A DNA stretch of 64,000 nucleotides from Rhizobium sp. L51/94. GTDB taxonomy: Bacteria; Pseudomonadota; Alphaproteobacteria; Rhizobiales; Rhizobiaceae. A program made the position numbers and the translations under genes. The notes under the pieces are model-generated. The model ran no database searches, was not told where the DNA came from, and worked only from the letters and a program-made list of their open reading frames with translations. Positions 38,008 through 47,569 of the stretch are shown here, piece by piece. The stretch lies in the NCBI RefSeq assembly GCF_019355555.1, contig NZ_CP072143.1, positions 62,001 through 126,000 on the forward strand, read 5' to 3'. Position 1 is the first letter of the stretch. Each line of letters starts with the position of its first letter.

Positions 38008-38885
38008 TGCGCAAACTCCCCTTTCCGATTTTCGATGACATCGCAGGCGTCGATGCGCTCGTCGACAACCACCGGCTTGGAAGTTATCCAGGCCTACAGG
38101 CATTCCGGCAAGCCCTGAAGGCCGGCTATGTGCAGTATGACAGCGTCTCGGGGAACGCACAGGCGGTCGTGCATGTCCCGATCCCGGGTCCATTGGATAA
38201 ATGGCTGCGCAAACACTACAAAGATTTGCCAACCAGCCACCGCCCTATCGATGACATCCGCGAGGACAATCTTGCACTACCATGTTCGATGTGTGGCTCG
38301 TTGCATGCTCACACGCTGGACCACGTTCTGCCAAAGGAAGATCATCCGGCATTTGCGGTCTTCTCCAAGAATCTGGTCCCAGCATGTGATTGCAACCTGA
38401 AGCGTGGCCAGAACTATAAGGGCAATGCCGTGGGAGCGCGCATCCTCCATCCATACTATGACGCGTGCATGGACGAACGTCTTTACGCAGCGAAGTTTTC
38501 CGGCATGGATGCAACCGTGATCGTAGACCTCGAAATCCTGGTTGCCCTTACCCACTCGGACAGGCCCGCGATCGAATACCACCTGGACAATGTGATCAAG
38601 CGGACCGGCGTGCTAAACTGGCTGAGGAACCAGTGGGTCAAGTTCGTGCGCGCGCCGCGAAAAATCGTCGGGTCCCTGGACTTCATTCCTGCGAACCAAG
38701 CTGAATTGATCGCGGCTATCTGCGAGCATCGAGCGACGCGTGACTATGCTCAGGGTTCTCTCAACAACTGGGAGTCGATGTTCGCCCAGGGCTTGCTCGA
38801 TCCTGCAGTCATAGCCTGGCTGTTCCCGAGACTGTCAGCAGCCGATCGCGACGTCGATGACCCGGTGATTGCTGTGGCGACGTAG
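38007..38885 (+). CDS. ptuB: Septu-like HNH endonuclease PtuB
   Basis: 292 residues. An HNH core with zinc-type cysteines reads PCSMCGSLHAHTLDHVLPKE, then NLVPACDCNLKRGQN, at about residues 90-135; the His of LDHVLP and the Asn/Cys of ACDCN fit the motif. The C-terminal 130 residues are helical. In Septu the HNH subunit degrades DNA when released or activated by PtuA. The ATG at 38007 overlaps the ptuA stop (TGATG), so translation is coupled. Confidence 0.8.
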   Translation: MRKLPFPIFDDIAGVDALVDNHRLGSYPGLQAFRQALKAGYVQYDSVSGNAQAVVHVPIPGPLDKWLRKHYKDLPTSHRPIDDIREDNLALPCSMCGSLHAHTLDHVLPKEDHPAFAVFSKNLVPACDCNLKRGQNYKGNAVGARILHPYYDACMDERLYAAKFSGMDATVIVDLEILVALTHSDRPAIEYHLDNVIKRTGVLNWLRNQWVKFVRAPRKIVGSLDFIPANQAELIAAICEHRATRDYAQGSLNNWESMFAQGLLDPAVIAWLFPRLSAADRDVDDPVIAVAT

Positions 38886-38952
38886 ACAGCTGGAAACTCG
38901 CCCCTGAAGACCTAACGCCTAGCCCAAACGAGCGCTGAAAGCACCCTTACCC

Positions 38953-39561
38953 ATGCTGATCAAACAAACGGACTATCACAGGATCTACCGGGTCATTAAC
39001 AGCCTCGTTGTCAACGAAGGCGGCAATCCCGCATATGCCTGTATGTACTTCAGCACCTTCGGCGCCTTTATCCTCGAGCATCACTACAAGATCAAAGCGG
39101 TGCCCAAAGGCGGTCTCGCCGCCTACAATCTTGGTGGATCGATGCTCCTTTTTGCTGATCACCGCGACGACGGTTATGTCACCGGCGCCGGTGAGAGCTT
39201 CCATTGCTGGATCGAGGCCGACGGCTGGGCGATCGATTTCATGGCCCCTGCTTTTTCAGAGACGGCCAGTCCACTTGGCGTGCCGTCAAAAATGTTCCAA
39301 AGACCCATTTCGGCAATGGCGCCGTCGATCGATGATCTCAACCGTTCGGGCTCCTTCTTTTACCAATCGGAGCCTGAAGCGACAGCCGACCGGTTCGCGG
39401 ATTGGCAGAATCTGCCGATGATCGGTGACCTCGCCAGCATCGCGGTGAAGTGGTTTCGTCGATCTCCCAAGCAGATGCTTCCCTCGATTTCCGTGGGAGA
39501 CCAAAAAGGGAACCTCAAAGCAGTACCCTTGGTTGGCAACCCTCTCGCGGGTTCGTGGTAA
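38953..39561 (+). CDS. DUF2026-like protein with a Cys-His-Asp pattern
   Basis: 202 residues. ACMYFSTFGAFILEHHY near residue 28 supplies the Cys, GESFHCWIEADGWAIDFMAP near 77 the His and Asp. The layout resembles DUF2026 proteins and, more distantly, papain/transglutaminase-like folds. It follows the Septu-like pair by 67 bases on the same strand and could be a third component or an independent small unit. Family name is from memory of its signature and needs confirmation. Confidence 0.6.
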   Translation: MLIKQTDYHRIYRVINSLVVNEGGNPAYACMYFSTFGAFILEHHYKIKAVPKGGLAAYNLGGSMLLFADHRDDGYVTGAGESFHCWIEADGWAIDFMAPAFSETASPLGVPSKMFQRPISAMAPSIDDLNRSGSFFYQSEPEATADRFADWQNLPMIGDLASIAVKWFRRSPKQMLPSISVGDQKGNLKAVPLVGNPLAGSW

Positions 39562-39659
39562 GCCTGTTGAAGAGATCCGAACCGACGAATCTCGGGGCGA
39601 TTGACACCAAGCCACTGAAAATATGTGATGATGTTCTTTGTCATAGATAGGATGTTGTC

Positions 39660-40109
39660 ATGACTCGGGATGAATACGAGCGCGATATTTGTGTTAGGAG
39701 CGAAACCGCATCCTTTGTAAACGTCAAGCGCGATGCAGGGTTCGACGGGTGGGAGCCGAAGGTCGGAGGTTGCCACGACAACGTCGATCACTGGGTGAAA
39801 CACCACACCGGACATACCGCGGTTCGAGGATGGATAGCATACATGAGCGGCGGACCCGATCACGTAGTTTATACAGCGCATTCCGTAGTGCGCGGCCCAG
39901 ACGGCGAACTCTTCGATATTACACCCCTCTATAACAACGACGAACTGCGCGGGCGATTCATCACCCATACCAAGGATGACGCGACGTTTCTGGCAATGAG
40001 AATAGGGAGCCTGATCGATATCAGATGCCAGGGTAACTGCCCCGAACCGCCGTTCGACCCTATGTGGGCGTTGCAGCATTATGAACCGGAGCCAGAGGAA
40101 GGGCTCTGA
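39660..40109 (+). CDS. Small Cys-His-Asp protein, 149 residues
   Basis: The segment VGGCHDNVDHWVKHHTGH near residue 37, YTAHSVVRGPDGELFDITPL near 72 and the surrounding spacing give Cys, His and Asp in the order of a transglutaminase-like catalytic triad. It is shorter than the two other proteins of this pattern nearby. The start at 39660 has only a weak ribosome site. Direction and spacing (98 bases) suggest it is cotranscribed with the DUF2026-like gene. Confidence 0.55.
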   Translation: MTRDEYERDICVRSETASFVNVKRDAGFDGWEPKVGGCHDNVDHWVKHHTGHTAVRGWIAYMSGGPDHVVYTAHSVVRGPDGELFDITPLYNNDELRGRFITHTKDDATFLAMRIGSLIDIRCQGNCPEPPFDPMWALQHYEPEPEEGL

Positions 40110-40307
40110 ACAAGATCAGATTGACGCTGCCAACCACATTTGCAGCCCAAGTCTGATGTTGGGCTGCCGTTCAACGCAGTTCGCGATATTCGAAAAGGGG
40201 TCGAGATGAAAAGCTTCTATGTTTCGTGAAGGGATAAGAACCCCAGCCATGAGCTCAGTTCAACGAATTGATATGGATTGCAGATGGCGCGAACACATCA
40301 ACGCCTG

Positions 40308-41648
40308 CTACGGCAGCTGCAGGCCGGCGTCCAGCAAATCGTCAAGGTATTCCTCGCGCGACAGGAATGATCCGGTGGTAGTCGCTTCAATCAACGCGCA
40401 TACCACCCGCCGGGCCAGCGAGCGCGTATCGACGCGGTCCTTGCTGGATATGGCGCCCATCGGACGGCCGTGCAGAAATGCGCTCCTGATATTGAATAGC
40501 CTGTCGAACTGATCGCCGAAGGTCCGGTTTCCCAGGAGGCCGCCGACACGATGGCGCAGGCGTTTCGTCGCTCCGATTCCTTTGTGACGATCAGGGGAAA
40601 CACGACGCGATTGGTCATAGTCGGCGTGCAGCCCCAGTGCAGCATCGATGACGATCATATGTGCCAGGAACTCGTCGATGCCATCGGCAAAGAAGGCGCG
40701 GGTGAAGAAATGAACGATCGGAGTTTCAAAGAGAACGGATTTGCGAGCCCGTTCCACGATTTCCCAGTAGGGTTGATCCAACTTTGAAAGGTCGGTCTCG
40801 GCTTGATCCTCTAGGTTACGGACCAAGGGCACGTCTTCCTCGATTTCGCCACCGAAACCATCGGGGAAGATGGCTATGGTCCAGTTGAGGCTGTCGGGAG
40901 AAGGGGGCGTAGCCCTTCGTACGAAGATGTCGCTGTCGATTGTGTGGACCCAAGGTACCTGGAAGCCGCGCCAGTCCAACTCCAGCATCGCCGCCCACTC
41001 CTCCCATGGCGAAAGAAGCAGGAAGAACAACACAGCCTCGATCGCTCCTGAATGCCGAGCTTCGTGAGGTTCGATGCGACCGAGGTCCTGACTAAAATCT
41101 ATCAGAAGGTCGGGGAGGACGCGCGCGCCCTTGTCCTGCTCGAACTCGACGGTCTCTTCGACGACGAGCCATTGAAACTCGGCGAACAGATCGGCGTCGA
41201 GTTTATGCTTCGGATACGTTCGTCTCAGCTGCTCTTCGTTGAACAGTTCACGAATTTGGTTTGGGGTGAACCTCCCCAAGCGGGCTCTGCCGAATGTAAG
41301 CGGCGGCAATCGGTCGGCCAAGTCCATAGGAATGAGATGCAGTTTCTTCGAATGGGTCTGCAGAAAGGCCGAGTGAAGGGCACCGGCGGCGTCCTCAGGT
41401 CTCGAGGGCAATCCCTTGGAGTCCTTCGACAGACTGCAAGGGAGTCCAAGCGCTCTTAGAGCCGTCGCCAGCGCGGAATTGAAACCCAGCGCCCTCGTAT
41501 ACGGGTGCAGAGAGGCGCAACAATCGCGAAGTCGGAGGAAGTTCCGATCCGCGAACAGATCGGGCGGCCCTGGTGGTTTCAATCGCCAGAGATCGATCAC
41601 GGCGGCGATCATCTCCTGGCTGGGGCCGGGAAGCTCACGCTCTGACAT
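40308..41648 (-). CDS. ApeA-like HEPN-domain protein
   Basis: 446 residues. The C-terminal 120 residues form a HEPN-type helical domain with LDAALGLHADYDQ earlier in sequence as IVIDAALGLHADYD and the RNase-type motif RSAFLHG (R-x4-H) near residue 400. The N-terminal 300 residues are unassigned and may sense a trigger. HEPN proteins of this kind cut RNA in abortive infection. The ATG at 41648 with GAGG upstream is preferred over a TTG two codons earlier. It overlaps the PD-(D/E)XK gene by 14 bases, so the two are coupled. Confidence 0.7.
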   Translation of the reverse strand: MSERELPGPSQEMIAAVIDLWRLKPPGPPDLFADRNFLRLRDCCASLHPYTRALGFNSALATALRALGLPCSLSKDSKGLPSRPEDAAGALHSAFLQTHSKKLHLIPMDLADRLPPLTFGRARLGRFTPNQIRELFNEEQLRRTYPKHKLDADLFAEFQWLVVEETVEFEQDKGARVLPDLLIDFSQDLGRIEPHEARHSGAIEAVLFFLLLSPWEEWAAMLELDWRGFQVPWVHTIDSDIFVRRATPPSPDSLNWTIAIFPDGFGGEIEEDVPLVRNLEDQAETDLSKLDQPYWEIVERARKSVLFETPIVHFFTRAFFADGIDEFLAHMIVIDAALGLHADYDQSRRVSPDRHKGIGATKRLRHRVGGLLGNRTFGDQFDRLFNIRSAFLHGRPMGAISSKDRVDTRSLARRVVCALIEATTTGSFLSREEYLDDLLDAGLQLP

Positions 41649-42297
41649 CGACAACCTCGCCGCGGCTTCCGATAAGCGCGATCTCTATCCCCGCCAGCGC
41701 ACATCGCGGCGCCAAACGTTTAGCAAGCCTCATCGTGCCCTCTGTCAACGGAACGCATGCCACTTGGCGGCCGGACGCCGGCGTCGCCATCAACATGCCG
41801 ACTGCTTCGCACAGTCCCTTGTAGAGCCGCGAGACCTGTCCAGGATGCCGCGTGTTAATGATGCCGCCCTTGCACTCGACCGAAACCGTTCCTCGCGGCG
41901 TATCCGCCACGACGTCCCCCAATCCGGACTTCGGGTCGACCGTGATGATCTGCCCGATTGAATTGCGGTATTCGCCGCCATAGGCGGTGCTGCCTAAGGC
42001 GGACAGCTTTCGAAAGCCGCGCCTTTCGAGCCAAACCGAAAAGTCGAACCGCTTTCCATGTTCTCCGTCGGGGTGGATCCGCACATGCGTGGTTTCCTCT
42101 GAACGCAACAGATGCATGGCGAAGGCGACCATGACGGCGCCTTCGTGAAGATGATGTTCGTGCGCCCCGTTGACCCGTCCAGCACGGTTCGGGGGCGGCT
42201 CCAATGCCGTAACCAGATCGTCGAAATTCAAATTCCCCTCCCCATCGCCGTCGCAGAAAAAGTCTGGCGCCGCGCCGCGCCCGCACCGGATTGCCAA
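41635..42297 (-). CDS. Predicted PD-(D/E)XK nuclease
   Basis: 220 residues. SGLGDVVADTPRGTVSVECK, followed by GGIIN, near residue 125-150 gives Asp...Glu-Cys-Lys, the nuclease core of restriction-endonuclease-like proteins. Upstream is HEHHLHEGAVMVAFAMHLL, a helix likely in the same fold. The start is uncertain: a TTG at 42297 with GGAGG close by is the best seen. It sits between the TIR-like gene and the HEPN gene in a minus-strand directon. Confidence 0.62.
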   Translation of the reverse strand: MAIRCGRGAAPDFFCDGDGEGNLNFDDLVTALEPPPNRAGRVNGAHEHHLHEGAVMVAFAMHLLRSEETTHVRIHPDGEHGKRFDFSVWLERRGFRKLSALGSTAYGGEYRNSIGQIITVDPKSGLGDVVADTPRGTVSVECKGGIINTRHPGQVSRLYKGLCEAVGMLMATPASGRQVACVPLTEGTMRLAKRLAPRCALAGIEIALIGSRGEVVDVRA

Positions 42298-42340
42298 ACG
42301 CCTCCGTTACACAATCAAACGCATCGCAGTTTCGTACCTC

Positions 42341-43590
42341 TCAGCGCCTGGTGTTCAAAAGAGCTTCGACCTGTTCACGACCCAAATGGGGCCGTCCGTA
42401 GGCTTCCATTATCTCGCTGCTGACATCGACCATCAGGTCCAAAAGCGCGCCCGCGTCCCATCGCCTCCGACTGTGCGTGACTCGAAAGGTATCGAGCAAA
42501 GCATTGCTGCGCTCGTGCGCGAATTGTCCGGGCCAAGTCGTGCCGAAAAGACCGACCGCTCCGACTTCGATCCGGATCTGGCCGGTTGCTCCGAAGGACT
42601 CCAAGATTTCGAGACACGTACGAACGAAATCCATGAGGTCGCCCAGGACGCTGCCGAAGTAGAATTTTCCGTCTTCCAATCGATACGTGTCGTACGACCA
42701 GATCTCGCCCGTTTCCCGAAACCACTGGGTCGCGGACCAGGTCTCGCCGCCGTTGCCCGAAAGCGAGTAGCGGAGTACTCCGTCGGTGTTGAGACCACCG
42801 TCGGCGGATGTGTAAGGCCCGACCGGCCGCAAGGCCGTTGCCCCCCGGTTTCCTTGATAGGAATGGACGGCGGCGGCTTTGGGATTGCCGTTTGCTAAGG
42901 CCTCCGGCACCACTCGGGCGTAGATCCGCCTCGCCTCTGTCGGCACACCTCCTGTCTCGAACCTCCACCGTGCCAGGGCTGGTGTTTGAGGGGCGTGCCT
43001 TTCTCGAACCAGACGGACGGATCGCCGGATCTCGATGGCTTTCCCGAAGGCCCCGGCGTGCTCGCTTTGGTTGCCAGCCAGTCGGTCAACGACAACCGCA
43101 GAGCTTCTCTCAGATCCTCTGAAAGTTTGACTGTGGTCGCTTCGATGGTGTCCGCATCCGCGTCCTTGGCGAGCTGGTAGAAGACGACTGCGCGGCGGTG
43201 GCGAATGTCGAACGGAAGTTGCTCCGGTTTCTTCGGACCATAATACTTGTTGGCGACGAGAATGATGTTTTCATGGGAGAGGTGCGCCCACGCCCAGCCG
43301 AGCTCGATTAGCACGTTCGGATTCGGCAGATCCCGCCCGCCCTCGGATTTCCCCACGCTTGTCACATCGCCAACGAAGACGGCGGATTGCCTGATCTTGT
43401 CGAAGATCGTGTCGGCGATGGCCGCCATGCCCGGGGAATTCTTGGTGTCGTGATCAAGCTCCGGTCGATCGCTCGGAGCGAGTTCGAGTTCATCGCCAAG
43501 TGCCAGCAGTGCTCGTCCGAGCGCGTCATGCACAACGTTTCGGGTGACTTTGCATGTGCGGTCGCTCTGCCAGGACCAAAAGATCTTCAT
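42341..43590 (-). pseudogene. TIR-like/deoxyribosyltransferase-like effector, one-base frameshift
   Basis: The first 200 residues open MKIFWSWQSDRTCKVTRNVV and carry SAVFVGDVTSVG and LPNPNVLIELGWAWAHL, a Rossmann-type fold of the TIR/nucleoside-deoxyribosyltransferase class with the conserved Glu in ELGWA. Near 42963 the frame breaks; the next frame continues FETGGVPTEARRIYARVVPE, then a domain ending at 42341 (TFRVTHSRRRWDAGALLDLM). One base lost in a GGTGG run would give one protein of about 416 residues. TIR-like proteins in defence often consume NAD; that is inferred. Confidence 0.65.
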
Positions 43591-43669
43591 ATTCCCCCCG
43601 GTAGGCCGCGGCGGCGGCCTGCTGCTGCGTTCGGCTTCCTCTGATGCGTCGATGTTGGTTCACGTCAAC

Positions 43670-46600
43670 CTAAGCCGATTCGTGTTGCCGCTCGATTTCA
43701 ATTCGCCGCTCGATAAAGCGTAGCTCGCTCTTTGCCCAGAGCGATAGTGCCCTGACAGGATGGTCGGCCCAGGATCGGAGCGGCGCAAGATAAACCTCCA
43801 AAATGGGTACGATAGAACCGGACCAAGATTTTGGCCGAAGACGCTGAGACAATGCCGCCAGAAACGCTTTCGATTTCCCGTAGCGTTCGGCGATCTTCTC
43901 AAGCGCTGGATGCCAGACGAATTCCTCTTCCGTTCCCTCGGCAATCATTGGATAGAAATCGATAAGCAGCGCCGATCGTTCAGCGGACGCGTCCGCCCAT
44001 TGAAATACGAGATCCTCCGGCACTCCGAAGAGCGATCCCGCCTCCCGGGTCTCGCTGCCATCGAAGCGCTCGTTGGACGGGCCGATGAGGCGCTTGAGCC
44101 GGTTGCGCTCGATCGGTGTGGACGTTTCGTAGAAGTGCGAAATGTGCGACCACAAGACGCCCGGTGCGTCTTCGCGAAGGATCGCCACGACGGTGCGCAT
44201 CGTATCGTCGAGCGCGGAGAAAAGTTCGTAGTTTTTGCTTCCCGCCAAGGTGACGATCTGCGCTGCCAGGCGGTCGGCGAATGCGGCATCGATTCCGATC
44301 GTGGAGCGGACGCGCTTCAAAAGATCTTCGAACGTGTGACCGTCTCGCTGGCTCCCTCGGCTATGTTCGAGCAGAAGGGGGTTCGTCAAAAGGGTCGCGA
44401 CATATCGTGCCTTCGCCGGATCGATAGCTTTTCCATAGCGGTACATCATCGCAATTTCCAAAGCCGCCCATGCCCCGTCACCCTCTTGAGACGACAGCGG
44501 CTCCAGCAGCTTGGCGACGTCGTCTAGATCTAGTTCGTCCAGACCCCTACCATGCGACAAGACCGTCCAATATCCAGGCGCGACCCTGCGCGCTTTGACA
44601 TCGATGATGACGCGCTCCAGGCGCTCTTTGTTCATCGCGAGGGCCGTATAGAGACCGACGACCGCCGTTTCGCTTTCCAGCGTCGCGAGTGCCTTTTGGA
44701 GGCAGTCATCGGCGAGCTTTTTGTCGGCTCGATCTATGCCGGCGAGCAGGCCTCGCAGGAGGTTCAAGCCGGTGGCATTGGTTGCGACGATATCCAGTGT
44801 GACCTTAAACGCCTCACCTTTGTTTGCGGCTCGATACCCAAGCTCTTCCGCAAACGGATACACGCTCTTAAGGTCGAGGGGCGTCATGCGCCGGATCGCC
44901 TCGAGCACCTGAGACTCGTCGGAAGCGATCTGCCGTGACATCTCGCGCGCCGCGCGCTCGGAATAGTCGAAGTCGTTGTCGCCCTCCCGGTAAATCGCTT
45001 CGGGATCCCGGATGTCGGATCGCCAGAATTTCGTGAAAACGATCGCGCGGTCGACGAGCGCTGCGGGAAACAGTCGATCATACAGCGTCCGCACGTAGTC
45101 GCTCCGCTCGGGCGGTGCACCTTTTCGGTCGAAATAAAGCCAATCTCCGACGCTTTCGACAGCCTCCGGCCAGAAGCCTTTTTCAATGGCGATTGCAACG
45201 AGGCGTTCACCGAATTCCTCGTAGAGGCTTGTGTTGAGCATTCTACGCGACGCACGCGACATGATATCCTCACATCGCTTTGCGAATTCCGGATGCTTTT
45301 CGCGTACATGGATCAGTCGATTCAAGCCCTCGCGGTAGAACTCATGAACTTCATCCCAGGTTGTCGGGAACCAATCGACAAGCGGAGGGCCGGAGCCTAT
45401 CCGACCGCTGTCTCCGTATCGGATGTAATCTCTTGCAAAGACGCTGGAAAGAGCGTCCACGCAAATGCCGAGCGTCGCTGGATCGGCGCGTTCCAGCCCC
45501 TCGTCAAGTACGAAGAACCGCTCGGCGGGAGGAACTTCCGTTCCGCTCAACTCGAGCTGAAACAGCTGTTTGAACAGGCTCGTCGCGTTGTTTGCCCACT
45601 CTTCCGTTTCATTGGCGGCCAATCGCAGAAGAAGTCGGGCGGCAATTGCAAACGAATGTGTACGGAATGCCAGTTTGGACAGCGCCTCTACCAGACTTCG
45701 GCGAGCATCAATGCTGAGCTGGAGAGCGTCGTCTGAAAGCGGAAGCACGGTAAAGCGCAAAAGGTCGGCGACCCGATCGGGCACGAGATGAACGAGGGCA
45801 TCGATCGCCGCGCAGCCTCTCTCGGAAAGGATCGCCTCGATGTCGGACAGCTGTTCGCGAATGAAGCGCGAGCTTGTTTCGATAACGATCGGCAACGCGT
45901 CCAGATGTCGCCAGCGGCCGAAAAGAGCCAATAGGAGATCGTCGGTCGCTTCGGCCATCAGTCGGTCAAGCAAGGAGGGCCGGAGAATTCCGATCAGGCG
46001 CGACGCCAGATGATTGGCTACTGGTGTCGGTTGCGCGCTGAAGTCATTGCCGTTCTGTCCGACGAGAAAGCGAGATTTCGCCCGCGCCAGATGCTCATAC
46101 ATCTCGTCGCCCGTCATCCTGCCGAGCCGCTCAGCGACAATATCCAGTTGGGCCGGCCCCGGGTTCGCCTCGATACCGATCCGTTCGAACATCGCAAGCG
46201 ATCGGAGAGCCCGAACTTCCGCTTCGCCGACAATGCCTGCGCCTTTGAGAATACGATCGACGACATCCGCAATCGTTTCGACGTCTGCAAGTCGGCCGTT
46301 TCCACCCTCCTCCGTCGCCAACACTGCGAACCGCGGAAAGCCACCGAAGATTTCGCTCAGTCGAGCGACGGCGTCGCTATCGAGGGCGGGATTGCGTTTT
46401 CGAAGAATGGTTTCGACGAGGACCTTGTCGCTCGGCACCAGTGAGATCTGCAAAACCCTCCCGTCCTCAAGAGGCCGGTCGTCAGTATCTATGGCTATCA
46501 TTCGGAGCTGACTTCCGACCGACCCTGCAATTTCAGCGAGTCTTATTGCAATATCCCGCGGGCATTCGTCAACCACAAGAAGGGTCTGGTTCCCGCTTTC

Positions 46601-47515
46601 GGCAAGACGAGTCGCCACGCCGAGCAAACTTGCGGCGACAACATTATAGTCCGCAAAGATTGCGCTGCTCTTGAAGACTTCGCCGATCTGGGTGCCGGAG
46701 GCGCGCAGCGCCTCATAGACGAAACGGCTTTTTCCGAGGCCTGACGCTCCGACGACGCGGACCAAGCGACCTGGTTCGGCGAGATGCTCGAAAATCTTGG
46801 CCGATGCTTTGGCCGCATCGACACGGTTTTCTGCGCCGGTTGGATCTCGTTCTTTCCTCGCCCCGATGAGATAACGGTCGCCGGCGTCCACCACGTAATC
46901 GATTCCGGCGAAGTCGCTGCGCGTCCCCCATCCGTCAACGGTTCGATATCCCGCCAGAGACTGGCCGGAACCTCTCTCTGCAAGCCAAATCGCAACGGAC
47001 GGATGGCGCTCCGCCCATGATGCGATCGTGTTGGCGTCGTACAGACGGATTGCGGAGAGTTTCTTCGGATCGCCGCCCGCTTCCTCGATCCCTTCCGCGA
47101 TCGCCTTGATGTAGTCGTCGCGTTTTTCTCCCGTAAGGGCTTCGATCGTGAAACCCAAGTAGCTACCGCCGCCAGCGACGATCGACAGCAAAGCGGGCGT
47201 CAGCGCCTTCTTGACGCCTTTTTTATGCGTCGATTTTGCCCAGCACTCTTTTTTCCAGCCGTTGCGGCCGATCTTGCTCGCCTTGCACTGAAAGAAATTC
47301 GAGCGGGATGGCAGAAAATCTGTCGCGTCAACGCCGCCAGTCCATGTCATTCTTCCGTCTTCGCCGCCGTCGGCAACGGTGATCTGCAGCGGCACCATAA
47401 CGCTCGCCAATTGCAGACCCGAAGCGAGCGCCTCCGCGTGAAGCAACCCTTTCAACAACAGCACAAGTTGCATGCTATCGAGCGCCTCGATCTGGGCAGG
47501 TTTGACCTCGAACAT
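43670..47515 (-). CDS. STAND-type ATPase with N-terminal nuclease-like domain
   Basis: 1281 residues. The front has GVDATDFLPSRSNFFQCKAS (about residues 61-80), with Asp and Gln-x-Lys as in restriction-endonuclease-like domains. Walker A RVVGASGLGKSRF is at about 253-265, and Walker B QTLLVVDECP near 310. The remaining 900 residues are helical and repeat-like, as in the sensor part of STAND proteins such as Avs. Such proteins recognise a phage protein and switch on the nuclease. No close named subtype could be assigned. It lies 54 bases after the HEPN/Toprim gene and 79 before the TIR-like gene. Confidence 0.75.
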   Translation of the reverse strand: MFEVKPAQIEALDSMQLVLLLKGLLHAEALASGLQLASVMVPLQITVADGGEDGRMTWTGGVDATDFLPSRSNFFQCKASKIGRNGWKKECWAKSTHKKGVKKALTPALLSIVAGGGSYLGFTIEALTGEKRDDYIKAIAEGIEEAGGDPKKLSAIRLYDANTIASWAERHPSVAIWLAERGSGQSLAGYRTVDGWGTRSDFAGIDYVVDAGDRYLIGARKERDPTGAENRVDAAKASAKIFEHLAEPGRLVRVVGASGLGKSRFVYEALRASGTQIGEVFKSSAIFADYNVVAASLLGVATRLAESGNQTLLVVDECPRDIAIRLAEIAGSVGSQLRMIAIDTDDRPLEDGRVLQISLVPSDKVLVETILRKRNPALDSDAVARLSEIFGGFPRFAVLATEEGGNGRLADVETIADVVDRILKGAGIVGEAEVRALRSLAMFERIGIEANPGPAQLDIVAERLGRMTGDEMYEHLARAKSRFLVGQNGNDFSAQPTPVANHLASRLIGILRPSLLDRLMAEATDDLLLALFGRWRHLDALPIVIETSSRFIREQLSDIEAILSERGCAAIDALVHLVPDRVADLLRFTVLPLSDDALQLSIDARRSLVEALSKLAFRTHSFAIAARLLLRLAANETEEWANNATSLFKQLFQLELSGTEVPPAERFFVLDEGLERADPATLGICVDALSSVFARDYIRYGDSGRIGSGPPLVDWFPTTWDEVHEFYREGLNRLIHVREKHPEFAKRCEDIMSRASRRMLNTSLYEEFGERLVAIAIEKGFWPEAVESVGDWLYFDRKGAPPERSDYVRTLYDRLFPAALVDRAIVFTKFWRSDIRDPEAIYREGDNDFDYSERAAREMSRQIASDESQVLEAIRRMTPLDLKSVYPFAEELGYRAANKGEAFKVTLDIVATNATGLNLLRGLLAGIDRADKKLADDCLQKALATLESETAVVGLYTALAMNKERLERVIIDVKARRVAPGYWTVLSHGRGLDELDLDDVAKLLEPLSSQEGDGAWAALEIAMMYRYGKAIDPAKARYVATLLTNPLLLEHSRGSQRDGHTFEDLLKRVRSTIGIDAAFADRLAAQIVTLAGSKNYELFSALDDTMRTVVAILREDAPGVLWSHISHFYETSTPIERNRLKRLIGPSNERFDGSETREAGSLFGVPEDLVFQWADASAERSALLIDFYPMIAEGTEEEFVWHPALEKIAERYGKSKAFLAALSQRLRPKSWSGSIVPILEVYLAPLRSWADHPVRALSLWAKSELRFIERRIEIERQHESA

Positions 47516-47569
47516 CTAGTCTTTTGCCCCGCAAACATAAAATCGCACGTTGAACATTGACTGCCATGA

